This document shows positions 11,391 to 23,977 of a stretch of 64,000 bases of DNA, in pieces. The position numbers and the translations under genes are program-made. The notes beneath the pieces are model-generated. The model ran no database searches, was not told where the DNA came from, and saw only the letters and a program-made list of their open reading frames with translations. Every line of letters begins with the position of its first letter. Position 1 is the stretch's first letter. Source of the stretch: Cynocephalus volans (Eukaryota; Chordata; Mammalia; Dermoptera; Cynocephalidae); assembly GCF_027409185.1 (NCBI RefSeq), contig NC_084461.1, forward strand, positions 146,179,001-146,243,000, in the 5' to 3' direction.

Positions 11391-14300
11391 ATCCAAAAAG
11401 TGAACAAGGACCAGTTTGCAAAGAACCCTTTCATGACATGGCAACAAGTTTGAATTGTCATCTCAATATAGTGGGAAGGGAACCATATGATCTGAGTGAC
11501 ATTTCAAATGCACTTAGGTTTTGTACGTACAATGGATTGCAGATAACCAGTTATTACTCTGGTTTGGGAAAATGTGTTTGCAATAACTACAAATACTGGA
11601 ATTGTTTGAAATTATCTTTGCTAGAGGATGTTTATCTGGAGGGAAAAGTCTGAGGAGATAAATCAACTTGAATTTTTTTTTTTTTGAACTTTCAAATGCT
11701 TTGAATGATATGTTTAATCTATGTGCTACATATTCTTTTGACATTAGTTTTTCAAGTCGATGTAATAAAGCAAAAAGTAAAGCAATGACATTCATCTACC
11801 AGAATACTTCAAAAAATTCATGGAAATATTTGTATTACCTTTAACTTCTATTTTTACATGAACTTTTGAAATACACACGTGTGTATTTTAACAACCTTTA
11901 ATAAGAAATAGTGGTTAATAAAGGAAACTTCAGTAAAAGCAAAAGGGTTTTACATTTGACTTTTAAAAAGAACAGGCTCTTGGAAGAAAAAAACACTTTC
12001 AAATATATTATTGGTTTTGTTCAAAATATGAGATATTGCTATAACTTACTAATTTATTTAGCTATAACTTACCAATTTTCCCAACCCTTCCCTGGTGCAT
12101 CTTCAAATTTCATTAGATAAAGCTACACAGACTTGAAGAAATGTTGTTTCAAAGAGTATTAATAGGTATGCTCAGAAAAGAGAATCCCATGTCCACTTAA
12201 GTTAAATCAGTTGAGCCTTTAATAAGGTAACCTGTGTCACCGTATAAGTTTAAAAGCAAACAGAACTTCCCATTCTTATTTGCATGTAAGACAGTTTTTG
12301 CTTTCCAACACTTTACTACCCAACTCTATCAGGCAAAAAACCATTTGAGAAGGCATATTATTCAAATAATTAATTTAGGCATGGTTTTCTGTACAAACAC
12401 TGAACTTTTATTATTAGGTTTGTGCAGGTATTGTATGGTCCTTAGAAACCTGGCTAGGAGATAGATATACATATATTCCTTTTTCTACCCATAGCTTTAT
12501 ATGAACTATTTGTAGTTGCTTGAAGAACGTATTTCCTATTTTTTTCTCAGTAGGAAACACAAACTACAGATTTTCACTATTCTATAGCAGGCATGCTATC
12601 AGCATGCTTCTATTAGTTCTTCTCAATCTAAATTGTGAAACCTGGTATGTTAAATAAATAATCAAAATGTTCCTGTGTGGATCTTCCCTGCATGAGGTTA
12701 GCATAATGACTGCGTTGGAGCTTCCTTGATGATCTGGTTGCTGTGAGTGTTTTCCCTATGGGCCGTTGGGATTGACTAATATTGGTTCAGAAGAGTTTAG
12801 GTTCAGTCTTGCTTCACAATAGGAGGTTGGTTAAGGGCACCTTTCTGTTCTTAGGGAGGTCATAATTACTTTTAATTACAATTTCTTTACTGTTTACTGT
12901 GATAATTTTCCTTCGTATTACATGACTTTTCTTATGCCACAATTTTTATAATATTCTGGAAGATAAAATGTAAAAAACACTGCCATAATGCATAACTAGC
13001 TCTATTTCTCATTCATCAAGAAGTGAAATCTCTTATATTAATTAGAAGTAAATAATAGCCCAAATGAATTATCAGTGGATAATTGACCAACAGATTAGCA
13101 ATTTTTAATTGAGGATTATTTGAGATTAGTATTATTCTTAAAGTTCATTGAAGGAGCAATGCGTAATACGGTCAAGCAAACATGTTTGGGAGTTTATGGG
13201 AAGTGAAAATGTTTGACGATACACTGAATACAGTTGTTATGATTGTTAAATACTTTTTAAAAATTAACTTTTGAACTTGCCGTCATTGATTTTTTTCCCC
13301 TTTGGAAACAACCAATGTTTGAAATCTTTTTGCTCTGCTTTCTCATTGCTCTCAGAAAGATTGCACTTTAAATTTACCTTTCTGCTCTATCTAAATGCTT
13401 CTGAAACCCACTTCCTTCCAAATACATCTGAGGAAATGGAATTTCTTCATCTTATTATATCTAGAAAAGCAGATAAACGAAAAGGAATACTTGCTTTTGG
13501 ACATTAATTTAGACATTAATTTAGACCTCATTGATGTGTTTTTTATGGATGTTTCTTTTGTTTTCAACTTTCCAACCATAAAAGAACTTAATGGGAATGT
13601 TATTGCACTTTCATTTGGGCTTTGGGCTTTATTTATTTACTATTCTTTTTAAAAATTGTAAGTAAAGTATATCATGTTATGTTTGTACCTCTTTATTTTT
13701 TTCATGTTCAGATTTTCAGTTTAGTGCTAAAGCATTTTTCCATTTATTCAACAGAGGAAATCATTTGTAAGAAGAAAGTAAAATAATCTTAAAAACATCA
13801 TTAACCACCTCTTTTTATGAGATGGTTTAACCATATTCTCTGCCTAGCCTTGTTGCCTCAATTACTGGTGGTAAATGCCTCTTCTCTATGTCATGCCTTT
13901 TCTCTGTGTATTATTATTGTCTTTCTTCCTATGTGTACCTTTCAAAATTATTAGATATTAATCACGGACGGTAGGGATGGAAATGATCTAGTACTGTAGG
14001 TCGTCTAATACCCTCCAGAGGCCAATCCTCCTTGCTATATTATCCAGTGCATTTCATGGATTATTTTAAATAACTCAAGAAATAAAGATTTCCCCTTTTC
14101 CTCATTACACAATCAGTTTCCCCCATGGAATTCACTGGGCTTTGATACTCTAACCAGTTGCTAACAAGCAAACCATTTCTTGACACATGTAAAATTGCAT
14201 AGACTTGTAATACCTCTGGCACATTGTGCTCTTTAACACTGTTATTAATATGTTAACAGGTGGAAACTTATTATCATCTGACTGCTTGAAGTGTGAAATG

Positions 14301-16040
14301 TCTTATACTCATTTCATTTTCAATTCTTTGTAGTTTATGGTTACACTTGATTAAAGGTGGTACTGTGAGCACTTCGAGTTGTTTTAATTCAAGATAAAAA
14401 TGCTGAGAACTACATTCAGAAATATATTAGATATTGATTCTCATGTGGCCTTAGCACTTGTCTAATCTGAATTCAAATGCAAAAAATTTGAAACAGTATG
14501 TGGAAAGTAGATTAAAGCAGAACCAAACCATAATCAAAATTAGTAAAATGAATGCTGTGGAAGAGCTATAGAATAGTGATAGGAAAATAATAGAAGGTAA
14601 CTTAACATATTAATATAAACTATCTCCAAATACAGAATCTTAGAAGGTCGATGATGGATACTTTCTTTTTTAGAATATACCTTATCTGCATTGTTCTGGT
14701 ACTTGCAAGCTAAGTGCATACAGAAGAAGAATGGTGACATTAGGGATGCTGATGCAAAAGAAATATCAGTGTCTTAGATGTGTGCAGTCTACATTTTTAA
14801 GAATACTTTTTCCTAATATTTATTTGTTTCCATAACACAAAGTAGAAGAGTGTGGCAATCAAACAACACCAAAAATAGTACTTGATAATAAATATAGTAA
14901 TCTATTCTAAATAATGTTAAGGGAAAGATTGTTCTCAGTTGATAAAACATTCCTTATTTTGAATATAAATGGAAAGGTGATAGAGTGTGTAACTATGTGA
15001 AGCATGAATCCATAATGGTATTGTAGGGGGCAAAATTTTACCTCTATTCTCTTAGGGTTTTCAGGTGAGCCTGACAATGAAATTAACAATAAATAAGACA
15101 ATAAAAAGAAAAGCATACAAATGCATTTAATATAAGTTTTACATGACACAGGAGCCCTTGTAAGGAAATGAAGACACAAAGAAACAGAGTAGAACCCTTA
15201 TACATTAAATTGGACAAAGATAGTAAACTGTGAAAACATAACAAGGAAAGGGGGCTTGGGCTAGAATGGAGTTACTCCACATAGTCAATTGTGGAGAAGT
15301 GAGTAGGAACGTAAGTGTTGATTTACAAGGTTGGTTTGTACAGATTTCTTTCAGCCTTGACCCCTTGTCCCTGGTGAGAAGCATGTTACTTTCCTCCTGG
15401 TATACAAAGGACATTTTTCATATGGGTGTTTCACTTCCTGCTTTCAGTTCCCCAGGGTTTAAAACCAGTCTGTATAAAAGAGAGAGTAGGTTTCTTAATT
15501 GATCATTATCCTTACACCTCATGCTTATATTCTTTTAATATAAACTAAATATATTTATTTATTCTTTACTAGAAATTAATCTTAGATACTTATCTCTCCA
15601 CTTTGATTGCCATGAACTCAGACCAGGCTGTAAACACCTTCATTTTACACACAGCTTTCTGCAATAGCTTCTTTAACTCCAGTCTCTGTTATCATCTCTA
15701 AATTATGGTCTACTCTATCCCATATGAATGCACACTGTCTTACCAAGGACAGTGTCCTCAATGGAATCTTCTATTCATTCCCTATGTTTTCCTTAAACTC
15801 ATTAACAGTGAGTGGTAGGAAAATATTACGGGTTGAGAAAAAAACATGAGGAAAGAGCAGGACACAACATGAGAATTCTGTTGTGAGGGGCACAGAGAAG
15901 AAGAACTTAATTAGAATGTGGAGGGCATATCATATTAAGTTAGATTGCAGTTACTCTTACATATGCAAGAATTGGCCATTGGTTCAATGTCAGATTTAAA
16001 GCAATAGAAATAGCAGTGGTAGCAGCAGCAGCAGCTGTAG
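11391..16040. other. Unassigned AT-rich sequence
   Basis: No gene or confident repeat. Small local duplications are visible: a 13-bp unit (gacattaatttag) twice at about 13500-13527, and an approximate 20-odd-bp duplication near 12035-12080. The open frames of 60-93 codons here overlap each other on both strands and show no family resemblance. Confidence 0.5.
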
Positions 16041-16044
16041 TAAT

Positions 16045-16345
16045 AGTAGCAGTGACATTTATTATAAGCTTATTCTTTGCCAGACACTTTCATAAGCACT
16101 TTGTAACCACTACCTGATTTATTTCTCTTAATAATCCTCTAAGGGACCTGCCTAACAAATAAATATCATGTTTAAAGTTTGTAATAAGGTTAAGAATTAC
16201 CTTTATGCATTCTAATTTATAGCAGAGAAAATTGAGATTTAGAGAAGTGAAATGCCTAGGGTGAAACAGTTCCAGAGTAGCAGAACTTGTGGCTGAACCT
16301 GGGTCTATCTGATGCTGAAGCTTGAGTGCTTCACCACACTGTACT
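16045..16345 (-). mobile_element. MIR SINE, antisense
   Basis: The plus strand shows the reverse complement of the MIR order. 'tttgccagacactttcataagcactttgt' comes first, then 'aatcctctaaggg', the widened 'gagaaaattgagatttagagaagtg' block, then the 'gctgaacctgggtct' block. An insertion separates the middle parts. The element is an ancient tRNA-derived SINE and is inactive. Confidence 0.75.
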
Positions 16346-17870
16346 CCTTCCCCAGTGCAATAACTACATGAGATATTTTTTGGTAAATTAATGATAATAA
16401 ATAAATAAATACATTTATATTATTAAAAATTCAGTTCTAAGAAGAGAGAATGCAGATAAATTGAATGATCCAAAGGAATAATATGTCTTCACTTTAGCAT
16501 TACAAAATATGAAGAAAAGCTCTTTGCAAAAGTTGAATGAAACCCACACCAGACTTTGAGGGTGATGGAGCAATGTCAGGAGGTTCTAAATTGCTGGCTT
16601 CCCTGGCATATTTCACAGTAGAGTTAAAATTGTGTAGCAACGTTACTGGGAAGTTCATAGGAGGAGGACTACAATTTATTGGAATTTTGCCCACTTTGTA
16701 AGTCAAGTTTCTTGTGATAAAGATTTTTCTATCAAAACTCAGAAAATACTTTTATGGTCTTCTTTACTCAAATGACTCGACCAGAAACCAAAATATATTT
16801 TATTTATCTTGTCACAGTAGGTAAAGATTAGATGATAAAAGTAAAACTAGTGAAAAGTTCTCTATGATGATATTTGTGAGAAATATTTCAATTTTAGCAT
16901 TCAGTAAATGTTAATTTATACAGAAATGTGAGCTCTTTAAGTAGGTAATAATGACAAACTGAATAATGTTGTGTAGTTGAGACTAGTGAATGATGTTATT
17001 AGAAAACTAATATTTATTCTAAGTTGCAAATATTTTAATATTGTTTATAGACCAAGAAATAACGCTATCTGTATTCATTTTCAATGCTGTTATTTAGCAG
17101 CCAGGTGACCACTCACACAGGACAAATGGGAATTGACCTGTCATGTGAAAAGCAGTCTGGTTTAACTAAAAATGGCTTGAATATTTTTTAGAAGTATTAA
17201 GTTGAACATATGAATGGTGTCTAAAGTGGGATTTGAAAAGGAAAGTAAAAAGCCCATAAATTGAACCAGCTTATCTTAATCTTAAATTCTTAGTACTATT
17301 TAATTTTGTCTAATCAAGGTGATTGCAAACAGTTAAATCAAACTCTCCTTAAATAACATTTAATTAAAATTTCCTATCTAAAATGTCTTTCTGGAAACTA
17401 AATTTTTGTTATTTGTTGTGATAAGATAAGCATTGTCACAAGGGCAAAAGGCTTACAGAATTCCTGATTCCTCACAGAAAACATGCTTTTGTTCTTTTTC
17501 TTTTGCTATTTTGTCACTCTTTTTTACTTGCCATTTCTGGGAATTTGTAAGAGAATTATTTTTTTGGTGATGGCCATTTATGAGAATTGAGTTTAATTTT
17601 TATTGGAAGACAAGGGTACGTCTTATTGGATTATATAAGACAACTTTATGAGCTAAACACATTTCATAATGACCTTACTATTAATTTGAATTTCTACATC
17701 CTGAATATATATTATATATATGTATATATATATGCAGTTGTGATTCACCTTAAATATATACAAAGAGTGAGAATTGGTTTATACCATATTTTTATTTTAT
17801 GCTATGAAATGTACTAAGCAACTGGCTTGCATTACTTTGTTTGATTAATTCATTTGAAGAACCATTTAAT
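16346..17870. other. Unassigned AT-rich sequence
   Basis: No gene or repeat is recognised. A short (TA)n/(TATATG)n stretch lies near 17705-17735. Confidence 0.5.
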
Positions 17871-17874
17871 AGAT

Positions 17875-17980
17875 AAAAGAAATTGAGGCTTAGAGAGTTT
17901 AAATTGTGCAAAATCACACAGCTAATAAGAGATAGTTTCAAGATTTGAGTTCAAAAATATATGACTCAGTGTAAACTTCC
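17875..17980 (-). mobile_element. MIR fragment, antisense
   Basis: 'attgaggcttagagagttt...aaatcacacagctaataag' matches the antisense MIR block normally written as 'ctgaggcacagagaggttaagtaac...'. Only this central block is recognisable. Confidence 0.65.
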
Positions 17981-18518
17981 TCACTGCAGTACTAGATGTA
18001 TATGCATATACCTGTGTCTCTTGATTCTCTAAGGCTTTAAGGTTATCATATGCAGAGCACATATATATTCCCCTGGCTTTTTACATAGTGTTTTTTATTC
18101 CATAGATACTAATAATTATTGCACTGATTAATGTAATAAAATCAGACATAGAAAATGTACACAAAGGTAATACAGATCTTAGAGCTCAGTCAGAATTTGT
18201 GTTGGCCAGCAACTCAAAATAATTTTCAAGGCCAATTTGACTGATGGTATCATTACATTATTTTATTTTAAAAAATATCTATATCTAGGCATTTTGCTAT
18301 GAAACAAGCTCAATAAAATCATGCACCTAAAAATTAAGCCTTGAGAAGATTAATTCCTTTATCATTTTTCTGCATCAGCCTAAATATTTACACCCAGGTC
18401 TCATTGTTAACTACATGGAACTCATTAGAAAAGAGAAAAGAATAAGTACACTGATGGTTGTATTAAATGGACAGTACATACGTACCTTGAAATCCATAAC
18501 AATAACAATAATAATAGA
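17981..18518. other. Unassigned AT-rich sequence before the ERV LTRs
   Basis: No gene or recognisable repeat. It ends in a short AATA-rich run that is the left flank of the LTR at 18519. Confidence 0.5.
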
Positions 18519-18895
18519 TGTAGAGCTAGGGCTAGGTCTCACAGACCCCTCGAGCCTGTTGTCCAGACTGGGTCACAAACCCTTCACACGCAGGTCTATG
18601 AGCTAGGTCATAGGAAAAGGTCCTTGGAGCCCTGGGTAAAGAAATAATAGGCTTTATTCAGAGCTAGGAGCAGTAGACCTAATATGGCTTCCCAGAGCAT
18701 CCTCTCGAAGCTCACGTATCTGCGCCATTAGGCCTTCATACTTACATCCATAACCCAGAACACCTGGGTGCACATGCACAATTACAATAACAATAACAGG
18801 GAACACCAGTGCTCATGTGCATACCCACCTCAGATGCTCAACAAGACTCGGAACATCCAAGGGGCCCTGACTATTTTCCTTATATTTTCCCAACA
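18519..18895 (-). mobile_element. Solitary ERV LTR, antisense
   Basis: On the minus strand the 377-bp unit begins TGTTGGGAAAATA and ends CTAGCTCTACA, so it has the TG...CA termini of an LTR. An AATAAAG polyadenylation signal is present on the minus strand near 18650. The five bases on either side match at four positions (ATAGA and GTAGA), a possible eroded target-site duplication. It shares 'cacaaacccttcacac' and the 'gctaggg' end with the LTR at 19181, so both are one family. I cannot name it. Confidence 0.7.
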
Positions 18896-19020
18896 GTAGA
18901 TCATTTATTTAGCTCTTACTAATGCTAAATACTGTGCTAAGTGTCTTGCATATTAACTTTTTTTTTCATTCATTCAATAATTATTTGCTGAATGCCTATC
19001 AATTGATAAATAATTGTTTG
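18896..19020 (-). mobile_element. MIR/L2-type fragments between the two LTRs
   Basis: 'tttagctcttactaatgctaaatactgtgctaagtg' matches the antisense 5' block of MIR/L2-type repeats. A second start, 'ttcattcattcaataattatttgctgaatgcc', resembles an antisense L2 end. This is the older substrate into which both LTRs were inserted. Confidence 0.55.
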
Positions 19021-19508
19021 GCTAGGCTAGGCTACTTTGAGGCTAATGTCTGGAATCCTGCTCACAGCGCCAATTGTCTAGCTCTTAGTCCTGTTCGTGA
19101 TGCCAATTGTAAAGCTAGGAGACCACGCTAGTTGTCACAGCTCTTTTACCTGCCAGTAATCCTGCACTGACTGGGCCGATTGTCAAGCTAGGGCTGGGTC
19201 TAGAGCTCCCAGAACCCTCAAGCCCATTCACAGACTGAATCACAAACCCTTCACACCCCAGGCTGGGTCACCAGACCCCTTCACACAAGGCTATGAACTA
19301 GGTAACCAGCCACACAGCCCTTGGAAGCTGCAGGTTTGGAAAAAACATGGTCACACTGGGTGGACGCCTGAGGCAGTAAAACATCAGCCAAAGTGGCGCA
19401 GCTGTGCAGGTGCACTTACTCCACCCACACACATACTATGTTTACTGAACCACCCTGAACTGGCTCTGAGGTGAAGGGAGCCTGATCAATTATTCCATTT
19501 TCCCAACA
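19020..19508 (-). mobile_element. ERV LTR plus leader fragment, antisense
   Basis: On the minus strand the LTR reads TGTTGGGAAAATGG (from 19508) to CTAGCTTGACA (19181). Beyond it, 19180-19020, lies non-LTR sequence resembling a retroviral leader. It includes 'ATTGGCGCTGTGAGCAGGAT' just where a primer-binding site would be expected in a related element, with two more diverged copies of the same motif. The rest of the provirus is absent. This piece is therefore a 5' LTR with a short leader, truncated at about 19020. Confidence 0.6.
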
Positions 19509-19725
19509 GTAATATTCTTGGTGCTTGCAATTAGTAGTGAAAGAGACAGCAAAATTCTTGCCTTCATGGAATGAAGATTCTACTGAACCTCAGAATAACT
19601 TGGGAAGCAGGTACTATTTTATCCCAATTTTATAGCTGAGAACACTAAGGTTTCCTCAGGAATCACGCCACTTGTTTAGACCACTTTGCAAAGCCAGAAT
19701 TTAACTCATGTTTGTCTGAATTCTG
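19509..19725 (-). mobile_element. L2 and MIR fragments, antisense
   Basis: 'agtagtgaaagagacagcaaaattcttgccttcatgg' matches the antisense L2 block 'gaacaagacagacaaggtccctgccctcatgg'. From about 19585, 'gcaggtactattttatcccaattttatagctgag' begins an antisense MIR that ends near 19725. The L2 piece is continuous with the one left of the LTR, showing that the ERV landed inside it. Confidence 0.65.
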
Positions 19726-21600
19726 ATTCCAAGCACTTAAGCATGATAATGAAAATAAGTGGAATGAGTAGATTAAGCCACTGCATTAAGACTGTACTTA
19801 ATTTAAGATGTTATCTAAAAAAATAAAATGTCAACAAAACCCTTCACTTGTTAATACTTTGTTTTTTGAATTATGTTTTAAACTTTTCATGTCCAGTTAT
19901 TCAATTCTATCTTCAGTCTCATGTACTTCTGCCTGTGAATGATATGGACACTCTGTGTGTGTATTGCCATAAATGATAAAATCTATTGAATAATAGAAGA
20001 ATTATAAACTGTAACAGAGGCTAGGTTTCAGGTGGATCCATTTAAAAGACTTGCTTTAAAAGTGCATTTAGGTTTTGTAAACCAGATACATTTAACTCAT
20101 TCCAGTAAGTGAAAACATTATTTGTTGATATTAGTCAAAGGATTATTAAAAATGAAATAAACATGAAATAGTCTAAAGTCTCATAAAATAACTGTCAAGT
20201 GATGTCACTTTTTAGAAGAGAAGAGATAGTTCAGCAGTGTGAAAGGACAGTTGGCTATCTATCTATCTGTCTGTCTAAAAACAAACATGCTTCAACCTCA
20301 GAGGGTAAGAACTGAGTCAATTTCTAAAGTAAACAAAAGACTCCCTTTTCATATTCTTCATGCTCTACTGATCACAATGCCAAAAATGTGACTCATATCT
20401 AAAGCAAAGTATTTTTGGCATATCTTCCTATTGTTGCATGGGCTTCAAATAGTAATCACCAACAATATTCAACATAGAATTAGTTAGTGGATTTTATTGG
20501 TAAGGGAGAGGATCCCTAGGCCTTACTGTAGCAATATGAAAACTTTACTGTATAAACAATCATTTCCTGTGACAGTTACTTGCCTTTAATCTACTTGCGT
20601 TAATAGGATTCATAAACTTCAAATACCCTCACAGGCCTATGCTGTCATTGAAATATTTTTATGCTTATAAATAAGCAGGTGTCATAAATCCTTTCTAAAT
20701 AGATCTAAGTATTCATACACATGCATTAATAAAATTAAGTAAGAGGTTTGTTTAGAGTGAATGAGTTGCCTATGACATAAGGCAAACAGTTGGTGAGTCT
20801 GTTTTGAATGATTTTTGAATGCCATCTAAACTGTTTTTATTTCTAGTGAAAATGTGATACTAACTTGATATTTTTAAACAAATTTTTTTTTCTTTCATGG
20901 CCTCATGTTCTTTACATATGTGTAGATTTCATATTTTGACTCTTAAATCCTTCTCTATCTCTTCCTCCACTTATTTTTTCCTCCCCATTTCCTACTTCTC
21001 TACGTGTAATTTACTACTTTTCAAGATCACTTGATTTTCTTTTTTTATATCCCCAGTTTAGATTCTCTACATTATGCTCTTCATCTCTTTTGGTCTCAAA
21101 ATACAATTAAAATCTCTCATATATTATGGTACAAAATCATTTGAGTATAACCTAATATGAAAAAGTATTAAAATATTCTGTGCAATGTATTTAAAGTCCA
21201 TTGTTCATAGATTTTTTACTTCTTATAATTCAAAATTTTTTGATGAAAAGTAAATATGATTTTTCTCACGCAATTTTTATTTTTTAATTTGTTATAATAA
21301 GCATATATTTTTTAATTAAAAATTTAATAAGAAAATCGTAAGAAAAATTTGGAGTTCATAGGAAATTTTACTCGTGTTTCTATTTTTTGTATTTGGATGT
21401 TTTGGCTGGGAGAAGTGTAGTTTGCTTCAAACGAGGATACTAGTCTCAGCTGAGAAATTTTCTTTTTCCACACTAACATTCTTTGCAGTTTTTGTAATGC
21501 CTACATTTCCTTATTGCCTGCCTTATGCTTCTATTTGGAGCCATGCCAGTGTCATACTAAAAGCCAAAAAAAAAAAAAAAAAAAAAAGTTCAGTGGAGCT
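19726..21600. other. Unassigned AT-rich sequence
   Basis: No gene is supported. A short (CTAT)n(CTGT)n run lies at about 20254-20276, and an A-run of 22 at 21566-21587. The A-run could be a retroposon tail, but the sequence before it is not recognised. Confidence 0.45.
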
Positions 21601-23116
21601 TCAAGTAATGGTGAAGTAGATGATTCAGATCAAGCTTTCCTGCTGAGGACAACTAGAAAAATTAGACTAGAGAAATACTATTGAAAGCAATGGTATCAAC
21701 AAGCAATTATCGAAGGGGAGGATTTGTGGCAAAATATTTTCCCTTATAGGTGTTTTCATTGATAGGTATTTTCTATTTATAGGTATTGCGTTGATATGTC
21801 ATTTCAGCAGTTCTTCTGACAGTCTCTTGGGGCTAAGAGTGATATGTATCCGTGTGGCATTATTTGAATAAGGATAAACTAAATGTAGTACCCTGCAGGA
21901 ATTGCAGCTCAGTTTTGTATTTTTTCGATAATCAGAATTGGATTGAGGAAATCCCAGATTGCTAGTGTCCCTAACACCTGAAAGAAGCAAATATGAATAC
22001 TCTGTACAGTAAGATCATATTATCCAGGGAGTCAAATAATTTCTACAAAAACATTTTTTGTTTCAAAGAAAAAAATTTGTTACCCAATAAAAATAACCAA
22101 GAACAGGAGTAGAGAGTACAACATGAGGAAAAATAATACAAACAGTAAAAGGCAGAAACATATCAATTTAGTTCCAAGTGATGCAGTTATTAGACACAGA
22201 TTTTTAAATAATAATGCTTACTATGTCCAAAAATTAAAGCAAAGATTGAGTGTTTGTCGAAGACTGAAAATTTTTAAATGCCAAACGGAAATATTAGAGT
22301 TAAATAGGTAAGAAATCAATTGATAGGTTTAACACTTATTAGACACAGTTGGAAAGAGAATAAATTAAATAATAGATTAGAAATTAATATTTAGAACAAA
22401 GAACAGAGAATCAAAGATAAAAATGACAGAATAATGATATGAGAAAAATGATACAGTAAGAAAGTCTAACTCTCTGTAGTTGCAATCGAAGGAAAATTAG
22501 ACATAAAATGGGGGCAGAAGTAGTATCTGTAAAGAAGATTTCTAAGAACTTGACAAAACTGGAAAAAGACATCTAATCACAGAATCAAGAGCACTACAAG
22601 CCCAAATCATGATAAAAATAAATTGAAACTGTTTTGTATTTAAGAAGTCTTGAAATGTATATAAAAAGAATCAGAGTTAAAAGCAGCCAGAGATTAAAAA
22701 AATGCTACTTACCAAAGAACAATAAGATTACCAGTTGGGTTTTCAATAGAAATAATGAGAACCAAAATATAGTGGAATGACATCTTTAAATAAGGAAATA
22801 ATATAAATATTAACTTATAAATTTATACTCAGCAAAACTACAATTCAAAAATATAGTCAAAATAAAGATGTTTTTAGAAAAACAAGAAAAGAGAATTTAT
22901 CATGGGGAGATTCACAATAAAAGAAATACCGAAGTGGTTTTTCAGAAAATTATCCTCATTCAAAGTGAGGAATTACAAGACAGAAACAATAATACAAGGA
23001 GAGATACATATGTGGGAATACCTAGATGAATATTGATTTCATTAAGAAATAATAATAAAGTCTTATAGGGTTTAGCACAGCATCAATATGTAAGGGGCTT
23101 AGTAAATTGAGTTAAA

Positions 23117-23129
23117 AAATAAAGAGTGC
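23117..23129 (+). repeat. Target-site duplication, left copy, of the dimeric SINE
   Basis: The 13 bases aaataaagagtgc at 23117-23129 recur exactly at 23307-23319, right after the SINE's A/T-rich tail. This is a perfect L1-type target-site duplication. Confidence 0.9.
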
Positions 23130-23306
23130 GGGCCGGCTCCGTGGTGCACTTGGGAGAGTGCAGCGCTTGGGAGCGCTCCCGCCACGGGTTCGAATCCTAT
23201 ATAGGAATGGCCGGTGCGCTCACTGGCTGAGCGCGGTGCGGGCAACACCATGCCAGGGGTTGCGATCCCCTTACTGGTCACAAAAAGACAAAATAAATAA
23301 ATAAAT
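23130..23306 (+). mobile_element. Dimeric tRNA-derived SINE (colugo t-SINE/CYN type)
   Basis: A 177-bp non-autonomous retroposon mobilised by L1. It has two tandem tRNA-like units and no unrelated body. Unit one (about 23131-23211) has a B-box GGTTCGAATCC at 23187-23197 and an A-box-like region at about 23140-23155. Unit two (about 23212-23280) ends with the B-box-like 'ggggttgcgatcccc' at 23256-23270. A simple (AAAT)n tail follows. The two-unit, tRNA-only design and the gccgg/acaccatgccagggg wording match the dermopteran family, described as derived from tRNA-Ile. The flanking 13-bp duplications are perfect, so insertion was relatively recent. It is not a working tRNA gene: the units do not fold into full cloverleafs. 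Confidence 0.85.
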
Positions 23307-23319
23307 AAATAAAGAGTGC
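23307..23319 (+). repeat. Target-site duplication, right copy, of the dimeric SINE
   Basis: Identical to 23117-23129; it immediately follows the (AAAT)n tail and overlaps the same A-rich register. Confidence 0.9.
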
Positions 23320-23606
23320 ATAACTTTAGAACTAAGAGAGGGGAAAATTGAATAATTAAAACATTAAAGCAAAAATAAAAAAAAGAAAAAGAAAAGAGGT
23401 GAACAGAACAAATAGCATAATTAGAGAAGACTGAAAAAGATGATATATTTAAAGTCAAATACATCAATATGTATATTAAGTATAAATAGATTAAATGCAT
23501 AAAATTACAAGACAAAGATTTTCAGATTGGATAAAATAACAAAATGATGTCTGCAATAACATGTCAAAAACATAAAAGTTTATTTGAATTGGTGAATTTT
23601 ATCTTA

Positions 23607-23977
23607 TGTACAATAGACTGAATGTTTATGTTCTCCCCAAAATTCACATGTTAAAATTCTAATGACCAAGATGATGGTATTAGAAGATGAAGGCTTTGAA
23701 AGGTGGTTAGGTCATGAGGGCAGAGCCCTCATAAATGGGATTAGTGCTCTTATAAATAAATGAGACCCCAGAGAGATCCTTTGCCTCTTCCGTCATGTGA
23801 AAACACAGCAAAAATACATTCATCTGTGAACCAAGAAGTGGGCTCTCAGCACTCACTGAATCTACTGGTGCCATGATCTTAAACTCCCCAGCCTCTAGAC
23901 TGTGAAAAATAAATGTTGTTTATAAGCCACTCAGTCTATGATAATTCTGTTTTAGTAGCCCAAATGGACTAAAGTAC
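23607..23977 (+). mobile_element. MLT1-type LTR (ERVL-MaLR), inserted in the L1M
   Basis: About 371 bp from TGTACAATAGACTG to GGACTAAAGTACA. The MLT1 landmarks are in order: 'ccccaaaattcacatgtt', 'gatggtattagaag', 'ggtcatgagggcagagccctcataaatgggattagtgctcttataaa', 'cttccgtcatgtgaaaacacagc', then 'cccagcctctagactgtgaaaaataaat' and 'ttataagccactcagtctatg'. It has no coding content and is a solitary LTR. Confidence 0.85.

Noticed and set aside
11384..11653. 89-codon plus-strand frame as a gene
   Set aside because: It follows an L2-like repeat, has no conserved domain and is overlapped by a minus-strand frame of equal length.
23187..23197. tRNA gene
   Set aside because: The B-box is intact but belongs to a dimeric SINE with target-site duplications; no full cloverleaf is formed.
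23099..23515. 138-codon minus-strand open frame
   Set aside because: It runs antisense across the dimeric SINE and A/T-rich L1M sequence; no coding meaning.
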